DNA from: Cognataquiflexum gelatinilyticum
Lineage (GTDB): Bacteria > Bacteroidota > Bacteroidia > Cytophagales > Cyclobacteriaceae
Direction: 5' to 3'
DNA: 64,000 nucleotides
Assembly (NCBI RefSeq): GCF_024813435.1
Contig: NZ_JANAEZ010000003.1
Location: 434,001 to 498,000 of the forward strand
Part shown: in pieces, positions 43,668 to 52,579 of the stretch
How positions within the stretch are numbered: the stretch's first letter is position 1
Layout of the letters: every line of letters starts with the position of its first letter
Position numbers and translations under genes: made by a program
Notes under the pieces: model-generated
Seen by the model: the letters and a program-made list of their open reading frames with translations, nothing else
Told to the model about the DNA's origin: nothing
Databases searched by the model: none

Positions 43668-44237
43668 TCAATCTCGTTGAAAAATATAGTCGAATCTCCC
43701 AAAACGGACTTCGTATTTTTTTCCTGAATTATTCATGGCTGTAAAACCAAAAGTGCCTGCTAAGGCATTTGTACCGGGAATATACTTCACGGTAATCTGA
43801 CCGGATTCCGCAGGAGTTCCCAAATCTTCTTGTTCTGAGTAGGTAATTATTTTGCCAATTACGTCGGGATTGTCCAAGCTGAATTTTTTCCCAAAACCAT
43901 TTTCCATTTCTTCCCAATCTGTTTGGGTCAGTTTCTCAAGAGAAAAGAAAATGGTGACAAAAGCATTTTCTTTATTTCTTTCAACCAAATGAAAATTAAA
44001 AGTAAGGCTCGTATCGGCCTGATTTAGTAAATATCCCGAACTTTCTGTTCCAAAAATACTGTAGTTTGGGTAGTCAACGAATGGCATATTGTTGATCATG
44101 GCACCGGATTGATTTTTGCCTGACTCCGAATAAACCGGCAATCTTGGATTGATCGGATCGGGGATGAATCCGTCACAGGAATAAAAAAGGAAAACCAATG
44201 CGAGCAGGAGAATAGCTTTAAAACCTGATTTTTTCAT
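43668..44237 (-). CDS. Lipoprotein of unknown function
   Basis: A 189-residue predicted lipoprotein with lipobox FYSC near residues 18-21 (core AILLLALVFLF). The mature domain is beta-rich with SGQITVKYIPGTN near 141-153 and a C-terminal FGRFDYIF strand, the look of a DUF5025/DUF6252-like sandwich, but no family is assigned with confidence. The gene overlaps the upstream beta-barrel protein gene by 20 bases, so the two are one operon and probably act together at the outer membrane. Confidence 0.75.
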   Translation of the reverse strand: MKKSGFKAILLLALVFLFYSCDGFIPDPINPRLPVYSESGKNQSGAMINNMPFVDYPNYSIFGTESSGYLLNQADTSLTFNFHLVERNKENAFVTIFFSLEKLTQTDWEEMENGFGKKFSLDNPDVIGKIITYSEQEDLGTPAESGQITVKYIPGTNALAGTFGFTAMNNSGKKYEVRFGRFDYIFQRD

Positions 44238-44829
44238 GGTGGATGTTTAATTGGAGGCCAAGCATAATAGTGGTGGTATATAGGTCGGAGATCCTTCCTT
44301 GAATCCCCTCTATCGGGTCAATGTCATAATAATCAAGGACAGGAGTAAGTCCAAATGATGCTCTCGTATAGAACGAAAGTCTCTTCGAGTTGAACAGATC
44401 CACGCCAAAAAACACGGCTTTTTCGTTTTTTCTAAAAGTAACATCCTCGCCTACATTTGAACCCATAAACCTGTTGAATTCAATACCGCTATGAATTGAG
44501 AAATCTTCTATGATGGCATATTTGACCATCTGTGCAAAACTTCCGTATTCTAGATTGACGCGATATCTGCTACCGTCAAGCCTTGGGGTATAGCCTTTTT
44601 GTACAAGTATTAAATCAGTTCTCAAACTTAAGTTTGGGATACCTTTTATCGGAACAACTTCAATATTTGCACCAAGATGAAGGCTCATTTGTCCCTGAGT
44701 TTTCTCGAGAAGGCCATCATGCCTGACATTGGAATAATTGGTGCCAAACATCATCCCGACCTGGGCAAAACCTTCCGGAATCTGAATGAAAAAAACGAAA
44801 AAAGTAACCACTATAAACTTGTATCTCAT
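44218..44829 (-). CDS. Small outer-membrane beta-barrel protein (PorT-like)
   Basis: A 203-residue protein. I place the start at 44829 (MRYKFIVVTFFVFF), which gives a signal peptide ending near FAQ, in place of an in-frame extension to 44937 that would hide it. The mature part shows alternating polar and hydrophobic strands with turns (MSLHLGANIEVV, LSLRTDLILVQKGYT, MLGLQLNIHHEKIRF) and ends with an aromatic residue, as expected of an eight-stranded barrel of the outer membrane beta-barrel/PorT group. Its 3' end overlaps the lipoprotein gene. Confidence 0.75.
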   Translation of the reverse strand: MRYKFIVVTFFVFFIQIPEGFAQVGMMFGTNYSNVRHDGLLEKTQGQMSLHLGANIEVVPIKGIPNLSLRTDLILVQKGYTPRLDGSRYRVNLEYGSFAQMVKYAIIEDFSIHSGIEFNRFMGSNVGEDVTFRKNEKAVFFGVDLFNSKRLSFYTRASFGLTPVLDYYDIDPIEGIQGRISDLYTTTIMLGLQLNIHHEKIRF

Positions 44830-45045
44830 CAAGGAAAACAATTTATGGTTTGACAAAAAGGACAGCCGAAAAGCTGCCCTCTTTACTTGACGAATTAAGC
44901 CAATAGTATGTCCTGAATTGGTAAAGCTTTCTTTCACTAAAATTCTTTGTTTTGTTTTCCAAATTCGAAAATGTTTAAATCCTGAGAAAGCATTTACTCA
45001 AAAAGATTTTGTGTTATTTTTAACATTGCCTAAAACAACCAACGT

Positions 45046-46407
45046 ATGAAACTGAAAATCAGCCTCTTTTTTCTTTCCCTTGTATTCCTTGCTTCCTGCC
45101 AAAAAACCGAAAAATCAGAAGTCGAAGAAAATAAATACAAGCTCCTAGCCGATGAAATGGAGAAATCACTTCGGGAAAATCTTTTGGAAACATGGTATCC
45201 CAAAGCGGTTGACTTGGATTCGGGCGGCTATTTCAGCAATTTCACCTACGACTTTCAGCTCAAAGACAACAGTCAGGAAAAGATGATTGTGACGCAAGCA
45301 AGACACCTTTGGTCCAATTCCAAAGCCTCAGCACTATACCGTAGGCAGAAGCATTATGCAGACGGTGCCAAACATGGTTTTGAATTTCTGAGGGATAAAA
45401 TGTGGGATTCAGAAAAAGGGGGTTTTTACCAATTGGTCAGCCGGTCAGGAAAGCCGCTTTTGGACAAATCCCCTCATAAAACAGCATACGGAAACAGCTT
45501 CGGTATTTATGCTTTGGCCGCCTATTTCGGTGCAACAGGCGATTCTGCAGGTTTGGATATGGCAATCAAGGCCTTCAGATGGTTGGACGAACATAGCCAC
45601 GATCCGGTGCATAAGGGATATTTCCAGCATTTGGAGCAGGATGGAACCCCGGTAGTCCGTCCTGCAGACACGCCTTCTACTTCAGAACTTGGCTACAAAG
45701 ACCAAAACAGTTCGATCCATTTGTTGGAAGCATTTACGGAATTGTATATGGTCTGGAAAGACCCGGTATTGAAAGAAAGGCTGGAGGAAATGCTGCTTCT
45801 CGTCAGGGATACCATTACCAATGACAAGGGTTCTTTGGTGCTTTTCTTCCAACCGGATTGGACGCCTGTTTCTTTTCAGGACCAATCCGAGGAAGTCATC
45901 ATGCAGCACAAAGGTTTGGACCATGTGTCTTATGGACATGATGTAGAGACCGCATACCTGATATTGGAAAGTTCGCATGTGTTGGGTTGGGAAAATGACC
46001 AAGAGACATTGACCAAAGCCAAAAAGATGGTGGACCATGCGCTGAGCCATGGATGGGACAATGACCTTGCAGGATTTTTTGATGAAGGCTATTATTTCTT
46101 GGGGGAAGAAACACCAAGGGTTATCAAGGATACCAAAAACTGGTGGGCACAGTCGGAGGGGATGAATACCCTTCTTCTGATGTCGGAATATTTCCCCAAT
46201 GATGAATGGGATTACTTTGGGAAGTTTGAGCAGCTCTGGAAATACAATCAGGATTACCTCATCGACCATGAGCACGGAGATTGGTATTCAGGAGGATTGG
46301 ACAAGCAGCCCGAGCTCAAAACAGCCGACAAAGGACACATCTGGAAAGCCAATTACCATCAGTTCAGGGCGATGCAGGGGTGTATTGAGAGATTGGAGAA
46401 ATTTTAA
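45046..46407 (+). CDS. N-acylglucosamine 2-epimerase (AGE)-family lipoprotein
   Basis: A 453-residue (alpha/alpha)6-barrel protein of the AGE/cellobiose 2-epimerase group with a lipoprotein signal (FLSLVFLASC, cysteine near residue 18). Landmarks: TQARHLWSNSKAS near 83-95, the catalytic histidines in HSHDPVHKGYF near 181-191 and SYGHDVETAYL near 299-309, and WWAQSEGMN near 367-375. AGE enzymes epimerise or isomerise sugars in the cytosol, so an exported, lipid-anchored form is likely to act on periplasmic or surface sugars. It stands alone and converges with the NTF2-like gene. Confidence 0.87.
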   Translation: MKLKISLFFLSLVFLASCQKTEKSEVEENKYKLLADEMEKSLRENLLETWYPKAVDLDSGGYFSNFTYDFQLKDNSQEKMIVTQARHLWSNSKASALYRRQKHYADGAKHGFEFLRDKMWDSEKGGFYQLVSRSGKPLLDKSPHKTAYGNSFGIYALAAYFGATGDSAGLDMAIKAFRWLDEHSHDPVHKGYFQHLEQDGTPVVRPADTPSTSELGYKDQNSSIHLLEAFTELYMVWKDPVLKERLEEMLLLVRDTITNDKGSLVLFFQPDWTPVSFQDQSEEVIMQHKGLDHVSYGHDVETAYLILESSHVLGWENDQETLTKAKKMVDHALSHGWDNDLAGFFDEGYYFLGEETPRVIKDTKNWWAQSEGMNTLLLMSEYFPNDEWDYFGKFEQLWKYNQDYLIDHEHGDWYSGGLDKQPELKTADKGHIWKANYHQFRAMQGCIERLEKF

Positions 46408-46438
46408 AATTGAAAAATTACAAAATTGAAAAATTGGA
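46402..46438. repeat. Short AT-rich tandem repeat
   Basis: The unit aaaattgaaaaatt occurs twice in a row just after the AGE gene, followed by related purine-rich sequence (ttggaagattaagg, ttgagaaagttggaagg). Similar strings follow the gene at 49293. It is intergenic low-complexity sequence. Confidence 0.55.
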
Positions 46439-46496
46439 AGATTAAGGAGAAAAGGTTTAAAAGTTCCAAAGTTGAGAAAGTTGGAAGGTTAAAAGA

Positions 46497-46530
46497 GTCC
46501 ACGGTCGACCGTCGACAGTCGACCGTGGAC
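46497..46530. terminator. GTCGAC-rich perfect hairpin between convergent genes
   Basis: Arms gtccacggtcgac (46497-46509) and gtcgaccgtggac (46518-46530) are perfectly complementary over 13 bp with an 8-base loop that itself contains gtcgac. A T run follows on the plus strand. It sits between the AGE gene and the convergent NTF2-like gene. Its GC content is unlike the surroundings, so it may be a mobile palindromic repeat used as a terminator. Confidence 0.75.
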
Positions 46531-46535
46531 ATTTT

Positions 46536-46940
46536 TCACTGAATAAAATACACCTCAGCAATCTTACCATCTTTGATCTTGTAAATGGCGATGGCGTGCA
46601 TGGGAGGGTCGTTTTTGGAAATGGTGACTTCTTCCTGATCGATAACGGTATTTCCCATAACGATGCGGTTGACCAACTTGCAGTGTAGGTCAGGCGTCCG
46701 TGCAAACATCCTTCCGTAGATGTCATACATTTCTGTTTTGCCTTCATACAAAAATTCATCTGGGAATTTGTACACCTTTACATTCTCCGCATAGGGTGCC
46801 ACAAAAGCATCAATATCTCTCTTATTGTAGGCTTCAAGTTGCTCTTGTGCCAATTTCTCTGATATCTCTTCCACTTTTTCCTGCGCGAAAATTGTTCCTG
46901 TCACCAAAAACAGAATGAATGTTAATTTAAATTTAAACAC
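46536..46940 (-). CDS. Secreted NTF2-like (SnoaL/DUF4440-type) protein
   Basis: A 134-residue protein with a signal peptide (LTFILFLVTGTIFAQ) followed by one cone-shaped NTF2-like domain: helix AQEQLEAYNKRDIDAFVAPYAENVKVYKF near 30-58 and strands AIAIYKIKDGKIAEVYFI at the C-terminus. The family includes isomerases and ligand-binding proteins; no catalytic residue pair can be named. It overlaps the upstream DUF6526 gene by 8 bases, giving a two-gene operon. Confidence 0.85.
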   Translation of the reverse strand: MFKFKLTFILFLVTGTIFAQEKVEEISEKLAQEQLEAYNKRDIDAFVAPYAENVKVYKFPDEFLYEGKTEMYDIYGRMFARTPDLHCKLVNRIVMGNTVIDQEEVTISKNDPPMHAIAIYKIKDGKIAEVYFIQ

Positions 46941-47370
46941 GTCTGTTGTCCTCCTGCCAATTGGTGATTGCCATCTTGATTTCTTTTGCTTTTAAATTTT
47001 CTTTGATCGCTTTTTCCATCAAAGGAAGAAATTCCTCATCTCCTGCAAATCTCAAAGCGATGATTTGGGAAAGCCTCAATTTACTTTCTTTTTCTTTAAA
47101 TGACTTTCCTGTCAATTCAAAATAACGGAATCTCATCTCCAACCTGATAATCCTGTCCTGATTTTTGAGACCATAATATCTCGCTACAAAAGGCAATAAC
47201 AAAAGCACTGTGGCCGCGATTAGGTGGTAAAAAGAATAAAGAAGATCAGTACCGCCCATGATGGAATGGATAAGATCCGCGACTGTCCAAAGGAAAAATG
47301 CCAGTGCTAATGGAATTAAAACATAATTATGGACTGCGAAACTGCGGGTATGGTTCTTGTAATTTTGCAT
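46933..47370 (-). CDS. DUF6526 family membrane protein
   Basis: A 145-residue protein with two transmembrane helices (about 14-36 and 43-65; core LIPLALAFFLWTVADLI and FYHLIAATVLLLLPF) and a charged cytoplasmic C-terminus with RLSQIIALRFAGDEEFLPL. This matches DUF6526, a Bacteroidota family of unknown function. It is the first gene of an operon with the NTF2-like protein. Confidence 0.8.
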   Translation of the reverse strand: MQNYKNHTRSFAVHNYVLIPLALAFFLWTVADLIHSIMGGTDLLYSFYHLIAATVLLLLPFVARYYGLKNQDRIIRLEMRFRYFELTGKSFKEKESKLRLSQIIALRFAGDEEFLPLMEKAIKENLKAKEIKMAITNWQEDNRRV

Positions 47371-47466
47371 AAAAATGGTTTTGGATTTTTCTGAAATTTA
47401 AGCCCATTCTGACCAATTATCAAAAAGATGAATTGATCGGAAAGTTATTTTTTAATTTTAAAAGCT

Positions 47467-48810
47467 ATGAGCCTCACAAACAAATTCTTATTCCCCAAAA
47501 TTCTCCTTATCCTGATTTTGGTTTTGAATTTTCAGAATGGATTCAGTCAGGAACCTTCTTTCAAAACGGAGATTTTGAAATGGCCTGATGGAAAAAAAGC
47601 AGCCATTTCCCTGACCTATGATGACGGGACTTACAACCAATTCCGTGTCGCGCTGCCCATCATGGAAGAACTCGGGATGAAGGGGACTTTTTATATCAAC
47701 ACGGGAGAAATTCCATCATCTCAAACCCGTGCGCAGTTTTTTGGAAGGGATCCAAAAGTGATCCTCGCGGAGACAGCTTCTATTCCTACCAATGAAGAAA
47801 ATATTTTTGAAAGAGCCTCTTTGATCCGTTTTTTGGATATGCCGGACGCTGTTTCTTACCATGATCGATCCGGTTCCACCTATGAACAAGGAAGGGTAGA
47901 GCAAGCCTGCAAAATACTCGATGAAGGATTTGCCAAGGCTAGGGAATTGAAAGTCACAGAACTTGTCTATCCCAAAATCATTGATGGTCCGATGATCGAT
48001 TGGGACGAGATCCGAAAGTATGCCCAAAACGGCCATGAGTTTGGGGTTCACACGATTTCACATCCAAGGTTGGCGGTGTTGGATGAAAAGAATCTGTTGT
48101 TTGAATTGGAAGCCTGTCGGGATGAGATTGAGAGAGAATTGGGAAAAGAGCAGCTTTTTTCAGCCGAATGCCCTTTTGGAACTGAAGATGAAAGGGTGAT
48201 GGAATATGCTTTGGAGATGTTTCCGGCTCTGAGAAATAGAATGCCTGAGGATTATCTGGAGGAAATCAACCGTTCAGGGAAGTTTGATCCGGATCAGGAT
48301 TACAGCAAAGAATACATTCAATGGCAACGAGGTCCCTTGTCCAAAACAAGTCCTGAACTCATGAATTCATGGGTCGATGACATCCTGACAAGGGAAGATA
48401 CCTGGATGGTTTTGGTATTTCACGGCATCGAAGGGATCGGTTGGGAAGCCATTCCGGAAGACAGAATCAGGGCTTACTTTGAATATATCGCCGGCAAATC
48501 CAAGGAAGTTTGGGTGGCACCTTTCAGGGATGTGACCCAATATATGAGGCAAAGGATGAATATCAACATGATCAAGACGGTCAAAAAGGATATGATTTTC
48601 CTAAAGTTAGAGTCGGATTTGGACCCGTATTGGTACCGGCAATTATTAACAATGAAAACCTACATTCCTACTGATTGGGAGTCAGTCACTTTCGTTCAAG
48701 GTGGGAAAACCGAAACTCTTGAGGTCCAAAAGGATACCGATGGATCATTTGTCCAATACAATGCTGATCCACACGGAGGGGAATTGGCTTTGAAAAATGT
48801 AAGCCAATAA
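47467..48810 (+). CDS. Secreted polysaccharide deacetylase with C-terminal beta domain
   Basis: A 447-residue CE4/NodB-type protein with a signal peptide at 1-27. The metal-binding SLTYDDGTYNQF near 48-59 and GVHTISHPRL near 194-203 (H, H) are present, as is MVLVFHGIEG near 315-324. There is a large insert between the first two motifs (about residues 85-180, including SYHDRSGSTYEQG), and about 80 residues after the NodB domain that look beta-rich (TWESVTFVQ-like). It is predicted to deacylate a glycan in the periplasm. It differs clearly from the deacetylase at 32827-33777. Confidence 0.88.
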   Translation: MSLTNKFLFPKILLILILVLNFQNGFSQEPSFKTEILKWPDGKKAAISLTYDDGTYNQFRVALPIMEELGMKGTFYINTGEIPSSQTRAQFFGRDPKVILAETASIPTNEENIFERASLIRFLDMPDAVSYHDRSGSTYEQGRVEQACKILDEGFAKARELKVTELVYPKIIDGPMIDWDEIRKYAQNGHEFGVHTISHPRLAVLDEKNLLFELEACRDEIERELGKEQLFSAECPFGTEDERVMEYALEMFPALRNRMPEDYLEEINRSGKFDPDQDYSKEYIQWQRGPLSKTSPELMNSWVDDILTREDTWMVLVFHGIEGIGWEAIPEDRIRAYFEYIAGKSKEVWVAPFRDVTQYMRQRMNINMIKTVKKDMIFLKLESDLDPYWYRQLLTMKTYIPTDWESVTFVQGGKTETLEVQKDTDGSFVQYNADPHGGELALKNVSQ

Positions 48811-48870
48811 GATTTTTGAAAACCTTGTCTTAATTTTTACCTTCGTGCTTTTAAAATAATAAAACACACC

Positions 48871-49293
48871 ATGGATTTCAGAAAATTGGATCAGGATCTT
48901 TCAGTCCTTGTTGAGAAAAAAATCGCTTTGAGCAAAATCTCCTATGCCGATGCGGCTTATGATGACATTGAAGAGGAACTTCATGATTTGGAAGATGACT
49001 TCAATGAGGAGTTCGGGGATGAATTGGAAGCCATTTTGGAAAAAATCTACAACCAATTGAAATCTGATAATGATGTGTTGTTACCTTCCGCCTATTTGGC
49101 CAATAATTACTCGCCTTTAGCTGCGGATTCTTTTGGAAAAGTGACTTATGAGGTCAAAGGAAAAGAAGGCGTTCCGGTCGAATCAGAACAGTTTGACAAA
49201 ATGGATGTTAGGATTGTTCTTGTCCCAAATCCTTCAAGGTTTATCCTTCAGATCAATGGTAAATCTATGAAAGACCTTTGGGTAGGGAGGTGA
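48871..49293 (+). CDS. Acidic protein of unknown function
   Basis: A 140-residue cytoplasmic protein without signal peptide or membrane segment. Residues about 25-60 are highly acidic and helical (DDIEEELHDLEDDFNEEFGDELEAIL region), followed by a beta-rich half ending VPNPSRFILQINGKSMKDLW. I do not recognise a named family, though the even start and codon use match neighbours and it looks like a real conserved gene. It is 60 bases after the deacetylase and may share its transcript. Confidence 0.7.
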   Translation: MDFRKLDQDLSVLVEKKIALSKISYADAAYDDIEEELHDLEDDFNEEFGDELEAILEKIYNQLKSDNDVLLPSAYLANNYSPLAADSFGKVTYEVKGKEGVPVESEQFDKMDVRIVLVPNPSRFILQINGKSMKDLWVGR

Positions 49294-49548
49294 GTTTGAA
49301 TTACGAATTAAGAATTAAGATTTGCGAATTGTGATTTGGGAAGTCTGTCAGTAGGAGGTTAGGAAGTTGAAAGTTTCCAGTGTTCAGTTGGCAGTAGTCA
49401 GTCGCTGTGGGCAGTTTACAGTGGTGAGAATGCAGTTTGTAGTGATCAGTACAATTATCAGTGGTCAGTATTCAGCCGCCATGATCTTTACCGGACGGTT
49501 CTCTGGAATCAGTTAACCAATAACCAATAACCATTTTACCTTTAACCA
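49294..49548. repeat. Intergenic cluster of CAGT-type and AACCAATAACC-type repeats
   Basis: 255 bases without a gene, made almost entirely of three repeat types: gaattaagaattaagatttgcgaattgtgattt at 49300-49337; cagttggcagtagtcagt units over 49378-49474; and ttaaccaataaccaataacc units at 49513-49557. Each type has relatives elsewhere in the window (46402, 25030, 34610), so this is a composite of dispersed repeats. Confidence 0.65.
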
Positions 49549-50532
49549 CTAACCAATCACCCCAAATCCCAACTTTTCTCTCACCTTGTTCAAATAACTT
49601 CTTGCGATGATTTTTGCTTTGGCTTCACCTTCGGAAAGCCTTGCCTCCAATTCTGCAGGATGGGTCATGAAGTAATCGTAAAGTTTTCTCTCTTCTCCAT
49701 ATTTTTCCAAAATCAAAGCCATGAATTCCTGCTTTGCGTGGCCATACCCGAAATTTCCCGCGAGGTACTTTGATCGTAATGCTGCGGTTTGGTCTGCATT
49801 GGCTACCAAAGAATACAATTTAAACACATTGCAGGTATCCGGGTTCTTGGGTTCTTCCAATGGCGTACTGTCGGTAATGATGGAGTTGATGTTTTTTTTC
49901 AGTTCCTTTTCCGGCAGGAAAATATCAATGTAATTGTTGTAAGACTTGCTCATCTTCTGTCCATCAGTTCCGGGAATGATCATCACATCTTCACTGATTC
50001 GGGCCTCAGGAACGACTAGGATTTCCTCATCTACGCGATTATTGAAAGTTGTTGCGATGTCCCTTGCAATTTCCAAATGCTGGAGTTGGTCTTTTCCCAC
50101 CGGAACAATGTTTGCACCGTACAGAAGAATATCGGCGGCCATCAAGACAGGGTAAGTAAAAAGTCCTGCATTCACATCTGCCAATCGGTCGGATTTGTCT
50201 TTGAAACTGTGGGCATTGGCAAGCATGGGGTAGGGGGTAAAACAACTCAGGTACCAGGTCAATTCAGTTACCTCAGGAATCATCGATTGCCTGTAAAAAA
50301 CCGTTTTGCTGATGTCCAAACCGAAAGCCAACCAAGCTGCCGCTACTGCCAATGTATTCTCTTTTCTCAGATTCCCATCCTTGATAGAGGTCAGGGAATG
50401 CAGGTCTGCAATGAATATATAAGAATCGTTATTGTCTCTTTTGGTTAACTCGATAGCAGGGACGATCGCACCCAATATGTTTCCAAGATGGGGCTTGCCT
50501 GAACTCTGTATGCCTGTCAGTACTCTTGCCAT
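49549..50532 (-). CDS. trpS: Tryptophanyl-tRNA synthetase
   Basis: Class Ic synthetase charging tRNA-Trp; 327 residues, the normal short bacterial length. The HIGH-equivalent is HLGN at residues 15-18 in TGIQSSGKPHLGN, and the KMSKS loop KMSKSYNN is near 193-200. AHSFKDKSDR and NAGLFTYPVLMAADILLY near 108-130 are family blocks. Divergent from the DUF1573 gene with 71 bases between them. Confidence 0.97.
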   Translation of the reverse strand: MARVLTGIQSSGKPHLGNILGAIVPAIELTKRDNNDSYIFIADLHSLTSIKDGNLRKENTLAVAAAWLAFGLDISKTVFYRQSMIPEVTELTWYLSCFTPYPMLANAHSFKDKSDRLADVNAGLFTYPVLMAADILLYGANIVPVGKDQLQHLEIARDIATTFNNRVDEEILVVPEARISEDVMIIPGTDGQKMSKSYNNYIDIFLPEKELKKNINSIITDSTPLEEPKNPDTCNVFKLYSLVANADQTAALRSKYLAGNFGYGHAKQEFMALILEKYGEERKLYDYFMTHPAELEARLSEGEAKAKIIARSYLNKVREKLGFGVIG

Positions 50533-50603
50533 TGTTTTAAAATTTGGCGCAAAATAAATAAATCAGGGTACAATTCGCTGGTTTTTTATCGTTATTTGCC
50601 CGT

Positions 50604-51698
50604 ATGAAAAAAAGAGTGTTGTATCTATCTGGTCTAATCCTGCTGACAATCAGCAGCCTTCCTCTCGCTGGCCAGACAATTGAAAGAAAGACGCTGACTT
50701 GGGAAAAGAGAAAAATTGATATCGGTGCCGTATTGCAGGAAAAAGGAGCAGTTGAAGCGGAGTTTTTTGCGCTGAATGAAAATCAGGACAGCATCTATAT
50801 CACAGATATTTTTACAGATTGTGGCTGTACCACCGTCCAATATACCAAGGATACCTTGGTCAATGGGCAAATAGCTTCTCTCAAAGTAAAGTTCGACCCT
50901 GACCAAAAAGGAGGGGAATTTTCCAAAGGCATTATTGTCAGGACCAATTTGGATATCTATGGGGATACTTTGTTTTTGGAAGGAATCAACATGCCGATTC
51001 CTGAAAATGCTGAAATGGCTTTTCCCCACCGTGTCGGGACTTTGGGTTTTAGGCTGACAGCTGTCAATATGGGTTACATTTTTACCAACGAACCAAAGGT
51101 CAAATATGTGGAGGTCTATAATTTTGGAAACAGCCCCATCGGTTTCAAAGAGGTTCAGGATAAAATCCCCAATTATATGGCGGTATCATTGGAACCTAGC
51201 CAACTTCAACCTTTGCAAAGAGGACTTTTGGTAATGACATATGATGGAGCTGCCAAAAATGACCTGGGCTTTTTTGATGAGGTCATCAGCATCGGGCTAG
51301 ATCGGGATGACCTGAACCTTGGTATCAGGGTGATGTCTGTGGTATATGAATACTTTCAACCTGTGCCAAAAAGCCTGGAAAACAGGGTTCCGAAATTGGG
51401 AATTGCCAATGTAGAGATTGACTTGAGGGAGATTTCTGCCAATTCCAAAGTGTCCCGATCCATCACTATGACCAATATGGGACAGGAACCGCTGAATATC
51501 AGAAAAGTGGCAACCAACTGTGATTGTGTAGAAATTGAATTGGATAAAAATGACCTTCAATCAGGAGAAAGCACTGAACTCAGGTTTACCTTTGATCCCA
51601 AAGGAAGAAGGGGAATCGACCATAAGCACATCTCCATTTTCAGTAACGATCCTTTGAATCCTGTTAGGACAATAGTGGTAAGGAGTAGTGTGAAATAG
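50604..51698 (+). CDS. Secreted DUF1573 protein, two domains
   Basis: A 364-residue exported protein (signal peptide to about residue 24). It has two DUF1573 immunoglobulin-like domains: the first with DCGCTTVQYTKDTL near 72-85 and VKFDPDQKGGEF near 95-106, the second with NCDCVEIELDKNDL near 311-324 and FTFDPKGRRGIDHK near 332-345. The paired cysteines (CGC and CDC) are the family mark. DUF1573 is very common in Bacteroidota and of unknown function. The middle region (about 125-270) looks like a further beta domain. Confidence 0.87.
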   Translation: MKKRVLYLSGLILLTISSLPLAGQTIERKTLTWEKRKIDIGAVLQEKGAVEAEFFALNENQDSIYITDIFTDCGCTTVQYTKDTLVNGQIASLKVKFDPDQKGGEFSKGIIVRTNLDIYGDTLFLEGINMPIPENAEMAFPHRVGTLGFRLTAVNMGYIFTNEPKVKYVEVYNFGNSPIGFKEVQDKIPNYMAVSLEPSQLQPLQRGLLVMTYDGAAKNDLGFFDEVISIGLDRDDLNLGIRVMSVVYEYFQPVPKSLENRVPKLGIANVEIDLREISANSKVSRSITMTNMGQEPLNIRKVATNCDCVEIELDKNDLQSGESTELRFTFDPKGRRGIDHKHISIFSNDPLNPVRTIVVRSSVK

Positions 51699-52098
51699 AT
51701 GGTCAGGTTCAACTTCGAAAGGGAAAAACATTTTCTTTTATCAAAGAATAGTCCTTTAAATGAGAAATTTTACTTTTTCTAATTTTTAAAAAGGTATTTT
51801 GTTTTAGAAGTAACTTGGAGTAATCCTTCTTTATATCCTGAACATGAAAGGTTATTTTTCCATTCGGAACTGAGATTACTTTCCGTCGGTTTGAGACCGA
51901 TCAAAGCACTGTTTTTTAATTTTGGCCAAATTGGAGATTATCAAAAATCATCAATTGAAAAAGTGAAAAATTGAACTCATTCATTTTAAAATCGTATTAA
52001 AATTAGGGATTTTCAATACTTTGGTACGATAAATGTTTAAATTTAGAGTAATCAGAAATCCTGAAGTTTTATATTTTCAACTTAAATAAAATACAGCT
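51699..52098. other. 400-base intergenic region
   Basis: No gene supported; the longest start-initiated frame I see (from 51700) has 17 codons. The DNA is AT-rich. No clear terminator follows the DUF1573 gene, and no clear promoter pair was found before the YtxH gene. Confidence 0.4.
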
Positions 52099-52356
52099 AT
52101 GAGTTCAACAAAATTTATTTTAGGAGCATTGGTGGGTGCAGTGATCGGTGTTCAGATAGGAATATTGATTGCACCGGATAAAGGTGAAAATACCAGAAAA
52201 AAAATCACCAAGAAGAGTGGAGAATACCTTGACGAAGCAACAGGAAAACTCAATTCGTTTTTTGAAGGGCTTACCAAAAAGGTATCCGATGTGAGCAATG
52301 AAGTTGACAAATTGGCTAGAAAGGCCAAGTCTGAAGTGGATAAGGTTACGAAATGA
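52099..52356 (+). CDS. YtxH-domain small membrane protein
   Basis: An 85-residue protein. The N-terminal hydrophobic, glycine-rich helix LGALVGAVIGVQIGILIAPDKGENTRKKI at about 9-37 is the YtxH signature; the rest is a charged, amphipathic helix (about 40-85) rich in K, E and D that may form a coiled coil. The family is stress-linked in other bacteria; its exact role is unknown. It has its own terminator. Confidence 0.9.
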   Translation: MSSTKFILGALVGAVIGVQIGILIAPDKGENTRKKITKKSGEYLDEATGKLNSFFEGLTKKVSDVSNEVDKLARKAKSEVDKVTK

Positions 52357-52369
52357 TCAAATTCAAAAA

Positions 52370-52404
52370 ATAAAAAGGGGGATATTTTCCCTCTTTTTAT
52401 TTTC
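52370..52404 (+). terminator. Terminator after the YtxH gene
   Basis: Inverted repeat taaaaaggggga / tccctcttttta with one wobble pair and a T-rich tail (TTTTTATTTTC). Confidence 0.75.
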
Positions 52405-52579
52405 TTTCAACCTACAAATCAAAATTTTTTCATAAAAATGAAATCCCTGGATTTCAGATTTTGATAACTCAAATCGAGTCAAGCGGTTTTTAACTTTTGT
52501 TACGTTTTCAATTTATTATTTTGGAAAATATCAAGTAGAAAGTATTTTTTTTATCTTTTAGAAATAATCAACCCAAAAA

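Noticed and set aside
44829..44937. N-terminal extension of the beta-barrel protein
   Set aside because: It would place 36 residues ahead of a good signal peptide; the internal ATG is preferred. The same reasoning was used for murB, the 21184 lipoprotein, the antitoxin and the propeller lipoprotein.
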